From the NCBI GenBank assembly GCA_036245805.1, contig BTRK01000006.1:50089257-50153256 (forward strand): a DNA stretch of 64,000 nucleotides, in the 5' to 3' direction. Shown in pieces: positions 41,812-54,649 of this stretch (positions within the stretch are counted from its first letter, which is position 1; each line of letters starts with the position of its first letter). The position numbers and the translations under genes were made by a program. The notes below the pieces were generated by a model. That model was not told the DNA's origin. It saw nothing but the letters and a program-made list of their open reading frames with translations, and did not search any database. Source of the DNA: Pristionchus mayeri (Eukaryota; Nematoda; Chromadorea; Rhabditida; Neodiplogasteridae).

Positions 41812-44800
41812 TCAATCCGACGACGGCTTCAGAAGATCGCCGATGAACGATGAGAGACTCTTCGACATCTTCATTGATTGGACGGACGATTCGACGGTCG
41901 TCGAGCTCTCGGATCGCGCTGGCTTGAACTGCTCCTTGACCTCTGCGAGGATCTGAAATGACTTCATGACTACGCAATTGCAGTAAAGTGCATCCTACCG
42001 TAACCCCCAGTTGTCGACTACCGTAATCCGACGCTACCGTATTCTTACCTGGAAGAACCTCTTCTTGCTCCTGGCCGTCTCGCTGTTGCACGGATAGCTG
42101 CGCATGAAGGGTTCGACGTTTCTGAATAGGTCGGAGCCGGCCAGCGTGTCCGGCAAGTGTGTGAGGAAGGAGACGACGCCCTCGAAGTCGGAGGCGAGTA
42201 GCGCCTTCTCGTGCATCCGAAGAATGCCTGCAACGATGATGACGTCATCGGGAGCTGTTTACGCCATTTTGTGACATATTTTGGCTAATTTATGATGATA
42301 AAGATGGGACATATTGATACATTTGGTTTCTTTTAGCTGAATATCTGTTGCATTCTTGTGCTGATTAATTACCGAGCGCTGTCTTGAAGACGAATTCCTC
42401 GTCGTCGCGCAGAAATACGTCCCAGACGCGGCAGGTAACGTCGAGTGGTAGTGACTTCGCGAAGAGCGTGTACACCCTGAAATGATGAAGGTACATTATT
42501 CGATACTGAACTGGACTTTGAGACTGGTGCACACCACAATTTTGATAATTGGTGTTTCGTGTGAAGCAGACGTTCTACGTGCATTTCAGTTGGTATTTTA
42601 CTTGATTTTGAAGTAGCATGCGAATCTAAGGAACGTTGATTTTAGACAAGGAAGCAAACAATGTCTCGTAGACTCCATTGACAACCCTTCTCATATCACC
42701 TCTAACAACATCATTTAGCGCATTCATGCGCACAAGAATCCCCTCGTCTATAGCCAGGAAAGATAATAGTACGCTGGGGAACCCAGTAAAGGAGTTGTTC
42801 ACGTATGAAACATCAAATAATTTTCTGATGATTCGAGTTGAGATAATACGGTGTTTTGAGATAAAATAGCGTTTATAAGAGCGAAACCGACCGCACTATG
42901 AGGATGCAAATGGTAAAAACTATAAATTGGCCCATTCCCAGTGATACTTGCCAAAAAATGAGGTCGAAAATTGTAAAAAAAATGTAAAATTGCTCAAAAC
43001 TTTGCGAAAATCATCATTTATTGAGGAAAATAAAGGTAACATATGAAATGTTCAATAATTCGGGATACTGACCACTCGATGAGGTAGAGATCGGGACGGA
43101 CGTCGAGGTCGTCGAAGTGCTCGTGCAGCTCCTTCAACTCCTGCGCGAAGTACCGATCGAAAGCGATGAAATACTCCGTCATCTCCGGTTGTTGCAGTTG
43201 GAAGAAGGCTGTCTGAATGTGATCTTTGATTTCCGAGCAGTATAGAGCTTCACTGGATTTATACAGCGATGTTTTCTGATGCGTGTGAAAGACGGTTCAG
43301 TTGGACCTTTTTGCGCTGTCTAGCATTAGATATGGGAAAAATGAGTGAGAAGGTGCTACCTGGAGCGGTCTGCTCATGAGATTTGCGAATGCGACGAATG
43401 CCGGATACGGCTCCATCTGGAGCAGCAGAAGGCCGGCGATGAAGCTCATCGACTGCACGTAGCCGACGTCGGGACGATAACAGACGTACGTGCCTGCAGC
43501 GTCGTGATTGATCATCTTTCTTCATTACCTGTTTGTCCCACGACTTTCTATAATTGCACTTCATTTCGTGAATAACTCACGACTTTTCATGCAATTCCAG
43601 GTCAGATTCTTGAGAAGATTACAACGTTGTATAACACTACTCACAGATGAGCTTCTGCAGGCTGTCATAGTAGGGTCCGTCCTTCTGGAAGATGCCCAGT
43701 GAGGGGAAGGTACGGGAGACATCCAGGTGGACTTGAGCAAGCGAGTTCTCCCGGTTTCCATTCGACCCTGACGGTTCTGCAAATAGTTGATCTTTGATCT
43801 CTGAGATTACGTGCTAATCATACAAATCTCCCATAATTCGATTTGCACGGATCTAATTTCCTGGTTCTCGAAATTGTTTTCGCGCTCACCCGTCACGTCG
43901 AATCCCTTGTTCTCCGTGTATTCGATCAACTTCTGCTCGGCTCGCTTGCTATAGCAGTCGTATAATTCTGCAGAATTTCAAATGGACGTTTATCATGTTC
44001 AGTTTTGCATTCTAATGTGGATTTCTCGCTGCCTCACCCCTATGGAATGAATGAATGTTTGAATGATTGTTATTTGAGTGTCCAGAGAATTCACTATGAA
44101 TCAGTATCAACTATGAATTCAACACTCCTCTCTCCCCGACCCTCCTCTCCAGAGTGGAAGAGCGTGTTATCAGTGCGCACCAACCTGGCGTGATGTTGAG
44201 ATCGTTTCTGACTGCTAGTGACCACACCTTGCCACGAATGGACGTGGGAACGCCCTGCCACCAGAGTTCCCGACACCTCTTGCTGTTCCGCCTGCGGGAA
44301 TACGATGATTGAGTAATGCAATACCATAGTAATCAATAGTTGCCTAATTGAATCGGGAATTATTGCTTTCTACCATACACAATCCAATAAGCTGGATCAA
44401 TTGAATACAACTCTTACGTGAGAGATCTTATTCAAATTCGGTTTAGAAGAAGGTGACGAAGGCCGTTTTCACAACTCACATCTCGTCCCACTTTGGCAGT
44501 ATCTGCTCGATCCAGTGCCTGCATGCGCTCATCGCCTGCTCCTCCAGTCTGAAGAGGTCGAAGTTAAAGTCGAGATTTATAACTCTTGCAGAAAACCGCA
44601 ACGACTATTTACGAAAATTATACAGAAAAAAATACGATCTCGAACTCGCCTGTTCTTCTCCTCCGTCTGCCTCGCCCGCTCCTTCTCAGCCTTCGCCTCG
44701 CGCCGCTTATTCGCCACGATCATCTAGAAGCATTTTCACATAATTTCAACGTTCGTAAATATTGCATGAGTGAGTTGACACGATACCTCCTGATGCAACT

Positions 44801-47800
44801 GCTTGTGTCGGTTGGCTTCTTCAGCTGACTTTGCGGGTAGATGACTGAAGAAGTAGGATTGCCATGAAGACAGTCGCTGCATACTACTACTCGAGGGAAA
44901 TAACTTCATGGGAGTGGATGCGCCTCTATTTATTCGAGTGGAATGATATTCATGCACATTTTCGATATTCTCCTTACTACTTCCGGGGATTACTACACTT
45001 GGGCGTTCCTCCTGTCTTTCGTCTTTTGCATGCCAACCCCAACTGAATGCAAAAACATGAAGTACCTGGGCCGTTCTTCCAGAATCAGGGACGTCGTGTG
45101 TACTACTCCATTCGGCTCCTTCATCTTCGAGAATGGATTCCTCCACGAGCTCGTCCTTCCTTCCTTTCGCGAGAAGAGCCCTCTGAAAGGCGGGAAGATT
45201 AGAATGGCGAATCGTCCGACCGGAAACGCGACCCCTCTAGAGCAAAACAATAGATGGCGTTAAATTCGGGAGGTCTTCTCATTTCACACTGTCCAGTTGA
45301 GAGATGAGATATGTCCTCTTAATGAGGAGATAATTACTCAAAGTTCGCATCGCACTCTCCAAAAACCAATAGCCAACTCACAGAGTCTGCGTGTGCATCA
45401 TTCTGCCTGAGACTGGCAAGGCAAGATAAGGGAGAGTTCTGAGTTGGACTCTCTCTCTCTCCCCCTTGATAACACCTTCCGAGAGAGAGCCGACTACACG
45501 ATTGCCTCCTCTGGGGAGAGTTACAGGAAAAACACGGCTTCGTTCTCTCTATCGCGTGCGCCTGCTTTTTCTCCCACCTACCCATTTCTCATTAGAAAGA
45601 CACAGTAGCTCGAATCTGACGCTTGTTCACAGATTGTTTTCAGCTGAAAGAAAGAGTGGCAATGCTTTTCCTCGCGCCTTTCACTCCTCATGCATACATT
45701 TCATTGTCTCCCACACACAACAGATCGAAACCGGCTCAGGGCAGCTCATAACCCGCGCCGATGTCAGATCCCTTCTCTCACCCTCTAGATAATGAAAATG
45801 CGCTGTCCGGGTCAGCGGCTGGTTTTGGCGCAAGTAAGGGAGAGGAACTGTGTTTTAGAAGAATCATCCCCACCCCGCAAGCTCGCCCGTATCTAAATAC
45901 CACGTAAGATCCTCATCACAACAATCCCCGTTTTGGTGAATAAAGAATACCAATAAGAAGGAAGGACTCACTTTGCAAAGCTGATGCCGGGAATTCGTCG
46001 TCGCCTCGTCGTTGAGGACGTCGGCGCGTCTGCCTCGACTTCCTCCCAGTCACCCACGGAGAGATCACTCTTGCGATCGAGCGAGGAACGCTTAGACTCG
46101 ACGGAATCGCCTGGAATTACGCCGATTCAGAAGGCGGAATGAGAATGCTGAATCACGCGTGTTTACGTCGATTCGCCTAAGGGCAGGGCACACAGAACTA
46201 TCAGAGTGGCTGCATGTTTTTGTAGCCCAGTTTCTACTGTAAATAAGGTTTTAAAGACTATTTGAAAGCCAGAATATGTGGAAAAGCGTCAAATCATTGC
46301 ACCATCGTATGTGTCGCACGACAAGAAATTGACAAACCCGCGTAAAATGTGTTTCAGACAGCTTACTTACCGATTGCCGAGTCGGGCGTGAATCTCGTGT
46401 CAGTGGAGGTGCACGACTGCGCGCAGTCCTCTTCCTTCTCCACCCTCTCCTGCACAAATGCGCATTTAGAATTCACTCGATGTCGCCTATGGCGACTCTT
46501 GGAAGCCCGATGGAAATAATGCACGCGCGGAAAGGCAAGTAGTAAATTTAGGCGTTGTACGTAGTAAATGCGAATTCAGAATTCACTGCTTCTGACTATG
46601 TCGCCTAGGGCGACGCAACGAATACGAAGGGACTAATGCGAATAGGAAGTCTGACTGGCTACAAATGTCATCATTCGTTATCATATCATAGTAATTGCAC
46701 TAGCTCTTTTCTCTGAACAGGATAACTATAATTGTATAATTAGCTCACCTTCCGCTCTCGTTCCTCCCTTGCAGCGAGATGCAGCGAGCAGAGCGCCTCC
46801 TCGAACGAGGTTCTGAAGAGTAAAGGTACATCTCGACATCGAGACTAGGCTTCTCTGCTAGACAAGAGCCTGGAGAGCAGAGTTCGAAAAGTAAAACGGT
46901 CTCATAATTTTATACACTGTCTCACTACTCTACTGCTCGAGATTGAAGACAGAATGGAAAAAGGATGGTGTGATATGAACAGGATAGATAGAATGCGATG
47001 GAAAGAGCAGTTTCACTCCGTTTCCACTCCTCTTCTCACTCTCACTGGGGTAGCAAAAAGTGTGAGCTATTAGCCTGATTGGATAGCAGTGTACTGGAAA
47101 CAATTTGAGCAGAAAGGGGAAGGGAGAGTTTAGTGGAAGGAGGAAGGAATTGGTGGCTAGTGACCATGGCTGTGTTTTGTCTGCCATGAAACAACTCCAA
47201 TCCAATCAATAGCCATCACCACTGATGAGTTGCAGAGCAGGGCGAGAGAGCAGGCAAAAGTGAGAGAGCGCAGCGAGCAGTGGCCAAGGATCGAGGGAGA
47301 AACGAACGCACACGCTTTCTATCATGAATAAACCGGCTAGAGTGCGCTAAAAAGGGAGAGAGCAAATCAATAAGAAATGCAGAAAAGAAGCGACATATGG
47401 AACTGAGAAGGGTCCCCACACCCCCATTTAATGGAATGGAAATTGGATAGGGTGGAAATCCCGAAATAAGAAGCTGTAAATCGCGCGATTTCAGATTGAG
47501 ATAAGGCAACTCTCTAGAGTCTCCGGGTGTCATGCATCCCTCTCCCTTCCCTGTCATGTTCAGTGGGATTATCCGGTGAATCCCCTCTGATGATATCACT
47601 AAGCTTGCCGTTTCGCCGCAGTTTACATCTCTCTTCCGCCTCATTATGCTCATTATCAGATCGTCCTTGGCTGATCTAAATCCCCCCTCAGCTAGCCGCC
47701 CTTGCCTTCTTTCTTCTTCCTCCTTCTCTCCCTCTTTCGAGAAAACAAGCCTTCGTAAACGCTCGCAATGACCTCCTGAGACGGTCTCTTCACAAAAACT

Positions 47801-49773
47801 TCCTCCTCTCCTCTCCCTCTCGCGCATCACATAAAAATAACACGCGTATCGCATCGCATCGGCTTCGCAGAGGTCATTGTAGTAAAAACGAATTTGGCCT
47901 GAGCGCGGGAGAGATAGCACGAGAACATCAGAGAGCCCTATTGAGAGCGGCCATAAAGGACGAGATGTGAGGGGTGATAGGATCGTCTACTCCTTTTCTA
48001 AGAAAACGATCGAGATCCGCGTCTCTGCACTACGGTAGCTGTCTCTCTCTGTGTGAAAAAAAGATGTGATTTATGATAAAGATCAAAGAGCAGTTTACCG
48101 ATTGATGAGGGATGGTCGCGGGTCGTGCCTTCGGGGGAAGTGTAGCTGGATGTCGGCAGATTCGTACGACGACCGACGGATGTGGCCGCGCTTGAACGGC
48201 CGCGGAGTGCCTGAATCGGTTACCGTAGTTGTTTTGATCATTCCTCGACCCAATCTCGAGCTTCTAAGTGCCATTGTCATCCCATTGATCATCTAAATCC
48301 TGATAAACAGCCTTACACTTGGTATTTTGCTCATTCCTCGACCCAATCACCATGCGCTTCCGAGTGCTATCGCATTCCCATTGATCATCCCTCATGAGTG
48401 CTTGAGCTCTAGCAGCAGCAGCTCTTTTCCCCCCGCACTCACACATTTTCATCCTACTTTACACGCGAAACGCAGCTGTTTCTCATGTGAATTGTAGTGA
48501 GTTTGACAGGGTAGAGTGCATGACAGGAGAGGACCCCTTCGAGCCCCCGATGATAGTGCACACCAACCAAACCTCTCGCCCTCTCCCGCTGTAATGCGTT
48601 TGCACTCCTGATGTGTGAGACTGCAGTGTTCGAAGACTACTAGTGAGTGTGGGAAAAAAGCGGCGAGAGACGCGTGCAAATAAATCTGAAATTGGATCTG
48701 CCCGCAAGGGCAGCTGAATAGACTACGTCCCCCCCCCCCCCCCCGCTCTAAGCGCTCTCGAAACTCCTCGAGAACAAAGATCTCGCCACTCAATCGAGAT
48801 TGTGAAAACAGAGTCGATTACCTACATTTCAGACTATATTTTCCCTATGTCTCTAATCGCAAATCCTCTTGCCAAAAGGGCATATTTTCAGGAACCAATG
48901 CGCTCCGGATCTTTGAAAGAGCAATGTTTTGTCGCTCTCTCGGGGAAGAATGGGAGATTTCCAGCTGATCAACGGGATTGTTTGTCTCTTGGAAGGTTCA
49001 TTCCTTGTGACAAGACGCCGCGCTCTGACTTTGCTTCTTCTCTTTCTCTTAGTCACAAGCTTTCTCTTTGTCTGTACAGTTTTCAGAATGAATGAACTAA
49101 TGGAGTTAGAATAAACAAAACACGGAAGTCAATAGTTGAGCCGAAAATAGAAGCCTAATGACACAGCGTTCAACCTTTCCCACAGTGAGTCAACTGAACA
49201 CCCCCGAACTTTGTAAGGCAAGAAAACGTGTTGATTGGTGAATCATAAGTAGTCAGATGACCCCAAGTTAACCACGAGCGGCTGCCCCTCCCCTATCGAG
49301 TAACTCCCCGCCAGACCGCCGGCCCTGAACCTGTCACACAGGAATGGACAGTCAATCTGTTTTAGGGGCTGTCCCGATTGGGCCAATGAAGACATGTCGC
49401 GAGATTGCAATCAGGATATGTCAATCTACTGGGAAAGGATTCCCGCACAAAACGCGTGTTTCCGATATTAGCATGGCCTAACTAACGCCAACCAACATTC
49501 TCCTGCTCCTTCATGCATGGGAAAGCATGATCAATGATACACGAATTACGTAGTCTCATGAGAGAGTGCCCATGAATCTTTCAGAAGGTTAAACAATACC
49601 ATGCGTTCTTTTATCTATCCAAAAATAGATCATCACTCACTCTGCTCCGAGCCCGTCTCTATGGGCGCATCGAGACTCCTGGTGGCCATGTTGTAGGTGA
49701 GCGGGAGGTTCTCGGCCACGGTGGCCAGCGAGGTCCCGCCGAGGACCGACGATGGAGGCCGAGAATCCACGAT
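41812..49773 (-). CDS. TBC-domain Rab GTPase-activating protein, TBC1D12/TBC1D14-like (5' end not found)
   Basis: Exons in coding order: 49773-49641, 48210-48099, 46812-46749, 46449-46371, 46110-45972, 45180-44787, 44723-44650, 44548-44480, 44291-44185, 43967-43890, 43776-43645, 43493-43360, 43212-43073, 42476-42373, 42227-42049, 41952-41812. They give at least 692 aa without a start codon; the first listed exon begins in phase 0 after an acceptor. The TBC domain fills about the last 330 residues: [20 protein letters not shown], the arginine-finger motif LDVSRTF, the glutamine-finger motif VGYVQSM, then [20 protein letters not shown] and [17 protein letters not shown]. The order, spacing and the preceding [12 protein letters not shown] coiled-coil match TBC1D12/14. 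Both catalytic fingers are present, so it should stimulate Rab GTP hydrolysis on endosomal or autophagic membranes (family inference). The intron after 44650 starts with GC, not GT. Confidence 0.85.
48238..48391 (+). repeat. Local tandem duplication in a TBC-gene intron
   Basis: TCATTCCTCGACCCAATC occurs at about 48239 and 48331. Each copy is followed by GC/CG-TTC-AGTGC and CCATTGATCAT at the same spacing, giving two diverged copies of about 60 bp. It lies just upstream of exon 48210-48099. Confidence 0.6.
48729..48744 (+). repeat. Poly(C) run of 16
   Basis: An uninterrupted C tract in a TBC-gene intron. It is likely length-variable and prone to sequencing error. Confidence 0.9.
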
Positions 49774-52522
49774 CTGCAACAATCGAATATTTTTGTGCAC
49801 AAAATTCGAAATTAGTCGTTGCGGCGTCCTGTAAGAGTTGTGCGAACTCAATGAGAACTCAACGAGAACGAGGAAAAGTAAATATAAATCGCGAATGACA
49901 AGAAAAAGGAGACAAATCAAACTACTAAAGATATATATCTTGTCTAGACCACTGCAAATTTTATTGTCGGAATGCCACACAATAACTCGACTTGGAACTC
50001 GAAATAGGAGTTACTGCCTGGATAGCTTCCAAAATAGAATGCTTCGAGTTTTCGCATAACAAATGAGCATCCATGTATCGCGCGTTCGTCCCCGCAATAA
50101 TGCTGGCAGATGAGTATCCACTATTATTCTGGGGGCAATGAAAGAGCGAATGGAGAGCCATAGTCTCTCTATCTCTCTAGCTTCCAAACGACGCCCCTAT
50201 GATTCACTAGCCAATATTCCATTACAGTTGTTGACTACTACTTCTGAATCAGGAAATGAAGCAAACGATAAGCAACTATATGACTAAATACGCAGCTGCA
50301 TACGACATGACGACACAGACCAATTCACGTGCGCAAAAGGCTCAATTTCTAAAGAGTTCATGAAGAATTTAGAGGTACAAAGAGTTCTCTTCCCCTCCCT
50401 CACTGATCTAGCGGGGCAGAGTACGCATTGGCGGTCACTGATCTACATACAGAGAATGGCCTCTCTCTTTCTCTCTGCGCTCTCTACCACAACTAACCAG
50501 GAACTCATGGTCTCTTTAGCGATGCATGACTGAGTGACCGCTAGTGCATGATTCATACGGACGCCGGATCAATATTATCGCCCTGCCCGCTGGCTGGCCT
50601 GCGAATACCGGAAAACGGGTCGGTTCTGTGGGTATAGAGGTGTGAAGAATAAGGGATTGGTAAGATCACAGTTGATCCGACGACCAGATAGCATGTACCG
50701 TCCTTTGTATCGAGGTTAGATAAGAATAGTCAGAAGAAAAAAACGATTGAATGTCAAGCGGGGGAAGCGGCGCAGGTGGAAAGCGACTCGTGTTTCCAGG
50801 CTTGATCAGAGTGTGTTTCCCAAATGCCACGGGGGCGGAAGCGGTGCGAAATGACGGGTGTCGGGCGACTATAAACTGGGGAAGATCTTGCGGGAAGTGA
50901 TTTGGGTGGGGTCAAGATGGGGGATCCCACGATCGAAGTGGAAGAAGAACATGTGTTGCAGCGGGGAGGTGGTAGGAAGGTTTGCAGTAGGGGATGGAAT
51001 GGAGAGAGGGAGGAAGAACGAGAGGAGAAGAAATGAGTGAGAGAAGAGATGGTGAGAGAGGAGCAGAGAGAGGTAAGATGAGCGCAGAATTGCGTCCCCA
51101 GAGAGACAAAGACGGGGTCGGCCACTGGGTACTAGTCGAGTTGTGGCACCACCACCACTCGAGAAGCCATTGTGCTCCTGTTGTTGCTAACTGGCTCACT
51201 TATCACAGTCGGAGAGTACCTGTTCTCTCGCCCCGCCGAACTTGGCTTCCCTATCGCGGCCTCGCGAATTCCCTATCGCCACTCGCGGGGCGACTAAAGG
51301 GAAGCCACTCGCTCTGTGCAATCTCACTCTCTTTGCGCAGAAAGAGAGGGAAGAGAAAGAGAGCGGAAAAGATGGAAGCTATCAGTGTTGGATCGGAGTG
51401 AACCCGATGTGAAGATTGGAGCGTAGTAGTATTCCCACAGACAGCCACAAAACGTGAGAGGATGGAAAATAAAGTTTGCAATGAAGCAGTTTTTGAGAAA
51501 CGATTCCCATCATTCTATTCGTTCTCTCAAACTGCTGAGAGAGAGTGAGGAAAGAGGAGAGGATTGCCCGCCATTCGCACTCCACAAAGAATTGAGCCAA
51601 ACGTGGCCTTGTCACAGGCGCGATCAAGGTGCGAAAGGAGGAAAAAACGCGGTGGAATTCGCGGGCGGACAAAACTCCACGAAACTCATTCATCATTCGG
51701 GCCCAGTTTACACACAAACTCCCTCGCTCATTCACATGCCGGAGGGAGGCGGGCATGACAGCAAAACATGATCAGTGAAGAGTGGGAATCGGACAAGGAT
51801 CACGGGAGGGTGGAGATAACATCCGATCACAAGCTCGGGAGTGTCCCCTTGCAAGAAATGCAATATTTCTATAGTGATTTAATGACATATCAAGGAAATA
51901 GTGCATCCACGTCAAGAGATTCAGCAGTAGTCCAGGAGCGAGTACCCTAGGTGGTATATTCGGTGAATCCCACTGCTGTTATTTGAAGAGAAGCGTCATT
52001 AGAATTCATTTTGCAAGGCATTCTTTTTGTCCTTCAAATTGGGCGTTTTCTGTTACCACCTGCAATTGAATTGGCAGACGCACTTGCGTGTTTATGGGAG
52101 GGCCCGTTAATGATGGGAAATGGTGATGAGGGTGGGCAGGCATTTCGACATTCAACGAGAGGAGGAACTGAAAGCAGAGGTGGGGAGAGAGAGAAAGAGA
52201 CACTTGTCGAAATGAGGAGCGTAGTGCAGGAAGCAATCAAGGAAGGATTACGCGCCCAATGACCATCCTCGCACCCTGAATTCGCACGATTCTAAAGAGA
52301 ATCTCACGATTACAGTCCCAACAAGGACAAGCCATTCGCATAATACTGATATGTTATGCGTGCCTAGCGCCATCTATGAATAGACTCCTTGCAGGTTTTC
52401 AATCTCGACGAGCGGATACTATGGACTGCGAACTATGGACTATGAACGACAATGGCCATCGCCTCTATCGATTGCAAATGGAGACACCGCTGCAAAATAG
52501 TGGGCCAATGCGAGAAAGCAAC

Positions 52523-52525
<3 letters not shown>

Positions 52526-52564
<39 letters not shown>
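52526..52564 (+). repeat. (CT)n microsatellite
   Basis: About 19 uninterrupted CT units. Confidence 0.9.
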
Positions 52565-52569
<5 letters not shown>

Positions 52570-52965
52570 CACGCGCCTGGGGCAGTAGTCTGTTCTGTTG
52601 TGCCCGCTGACCGTGCGAGTCTTAGGAGTGAGGCAAGAAGAAGACGAAGAAGAAGGGAACACACGTAGAGTAGGTCCTAATCTATTTTGCCCCGTGTGTT
52701 TTGGCTCGACGGAGAAAAGGAATGTGGAAAGAGTGAAGGAGAAGATGAAAGCGAATAAAATTCGACAGATCGCAAAATGCAATGCAATGATAAGAGGAAG
52801 AAGAAGAGGACCCTCTAGTCACAATCGGCAAAACACTCGTCCTTCCCTCTTTAGCTAAGCGAAAATAACAGTGCGCGACAAAACAGGAAGTGCACTTTGG
52901 CGTCGTCCTCGGTGAGATTACTCACTGCGATGTGATTAGGGCTGCGGGCGCCCGGAGGGAAAAAT

Positions 52966-53160
52966 GAGCATAAAAGGTGCGAAAATAGAATTTGTGATTG
53001 AAAAAAAGTAGAAGAGAAGGCAGAACGCAGAGGGCAAAGGAGCATAATAGGTGCGGAAAAAGATATGACGAGTGAAAAATGAGAGAATAAGGCAAAACTC
53101 TGAGCGAAAATGAGCATAATAGCTGCGAAAATAGATATGATGAGTGAAAAGCGAGAAGCG
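52966..53160 (+). repeat. Tandem repeat, about 2.7 copies of a 73-bp unit
   Basis: GAGCATAA(A/T)AG(G/C)TGCG starts units at 52966, 53040 and 53112. Each is followed by GATATGA(C/T)GAGTGAAAA-type sequence in the second and third copies. Confidence 0.65.
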
Positions 53161-53959
53161 GAGAACGCATAATGCCCCTTAATTAGGAAGAAAATGAGCC
53201 CGTCCGTTCGCAAAGGAGGTTAGTCGAGAGGGGATAGAGAAAGAGAAGGAGGAGAAGAAGCCTGAGGGTTGATTGTGGTTCAAAGGGGGGCGGGAGCACC
53301 TGCCCGGATGGAAGCAGTGCATTGCCTGCTCATTCAAGGGAGTAATAGGGGTGGACAGGGAGCGGTGGGCAGGCTAAACAACAACAGGCACACACAGCGC
53401 CCACAAGGGGAAAGGACGCGCGAGGCGCGAGGAGGAGGAGAGGGAGGTCGATCAATGGAGGGAGAGAGAGAGGGGGAGAGAGAAAGAGAAGAGATGACCA
53501 GAGTAGTGACCAGCTGAGAGAGAGGGAGGGAGAGGAGGGGCAGCTTCCAATGGACAAATACCCCCCAGCTCCACTCACTCACTCATGATGGGAACATGCA
53601 CGGGGCTATAGACTATAGTGAAGTGATCAGGGTAGATGGTCTGATGGATATTGGACCCTTGGACCCATGTGGGAATTATTGTAGAGAAGAATGAGAAGGA
53701 TGATAGGGTTATACCATAGGGATATCTAGAGTGAGCAATCATAATGACCGAGTGAGTAGTGGTGAGAAAATCGCTGCCCCATTCTCTTGCAAGGAAGTTA
53801 TGAGAGCATACACGGGGGGAGCTAGGCGGAAGGGATCGAGATACGAGAGGGAAAGGGCGAGAAGGAGAAGAAAATGAACGTTTGCAGAGAGACCCTCACG
53901 TACGAGCGAAGCCAATCAGAGAATCAGAGAACAACAGTTGTTCATCCGTTCCCCTTTAA

Positions 53960-54206
53960 ATTGTTGTAAGCTCATTGGTAACAAATATAGCCCTGATTTA
54001 CAAGCATCGGTTGTAAGCTGACTTGGTTCAGAGAAAACAATTACTTCCCCCTCAAAAGGCTGTATGCTCATTGGACACATCCTCATCTATACCCCTGATT
54101 TACAAGCATCGGTTGTAAGCTGTCCGTAGCCCAGATAAAACAAATTGTGCTCCCTCAAAAGCTGTATCCTCAATGAATGCATTATGGTGCCTGATTTACA
54201 AGCATT
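53960..54206 (+). repeat. Tandem repeat, about 2.5 copies of a 100-bp unit
   Basis: CCTGATTTACAAGCAT occurs at about 53992, 54094 and 54190. GGTTGTAAGCTG follows the first two, and a CTCAAAA(G)GCTGTAT(G/C)CTCA string lies between copies. It sits about 450 bp before the EGF gene start. Confidence 0.7.
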
Positions 54207-54649
54207 TATCCGTCATCAAACATTCTAATTTTCGGCCCGCTTACACCAGGAAAAATATCTGAACCCGCGGTGATCTTTGTTTCAGGGTACAGGTGACAAA
54301 GGGTTCAGTAGAACGCCACTGATATGGCTTGCGTTATGTGACAAACAGTCCCGTCCTTTCAAAGAGTGAAACCTCCTTCAACGCACGCTCCAAGTTTACG
54401 GCCGCGCCTTTTTCGTCTGTCGAACACCGATAGTTGGCTACTCTATCTCTTCCCCTTTTTGGTTCTCCTCCTCTTCACCTCTGCTGCGCCCCTCCCTCTC
54501 CCTCTTTACCTTACGACGATTATCAGCTCTCGCTGCGCACCGAAGTTTGCCTCTCTACATATCGCCGACTTTCCTTGAAATCCCGCAACACCTCCTCCTT
54601 CTCCTCCTCCTCCCCCATCTCTAATTGGATATCACACATCCCATGTGAG

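Larger units (their letters stand above)
49774..54649. other. Noncoding region between TBC and EGF genes
   Basis: It should contain the missing 5' exon(s) and promoter of the TBC gene (-) and the promoter of the EGF-repeat gene (+). I could not find a convincing TBC first exon. It holds several simple and tandem repeats (listed) and a left half of a MITE near 51487 (TTTTGAGAAACGATTCCC). Confidence 0.4.

Noticed and set aside
47216..47920. 234-codon minus-strand open frame
   Set aside because: It lies within a TBC-gene intron, has no domain, and mixes MITE-like and simple-sequence DNA; no splice junction would link it in phase.
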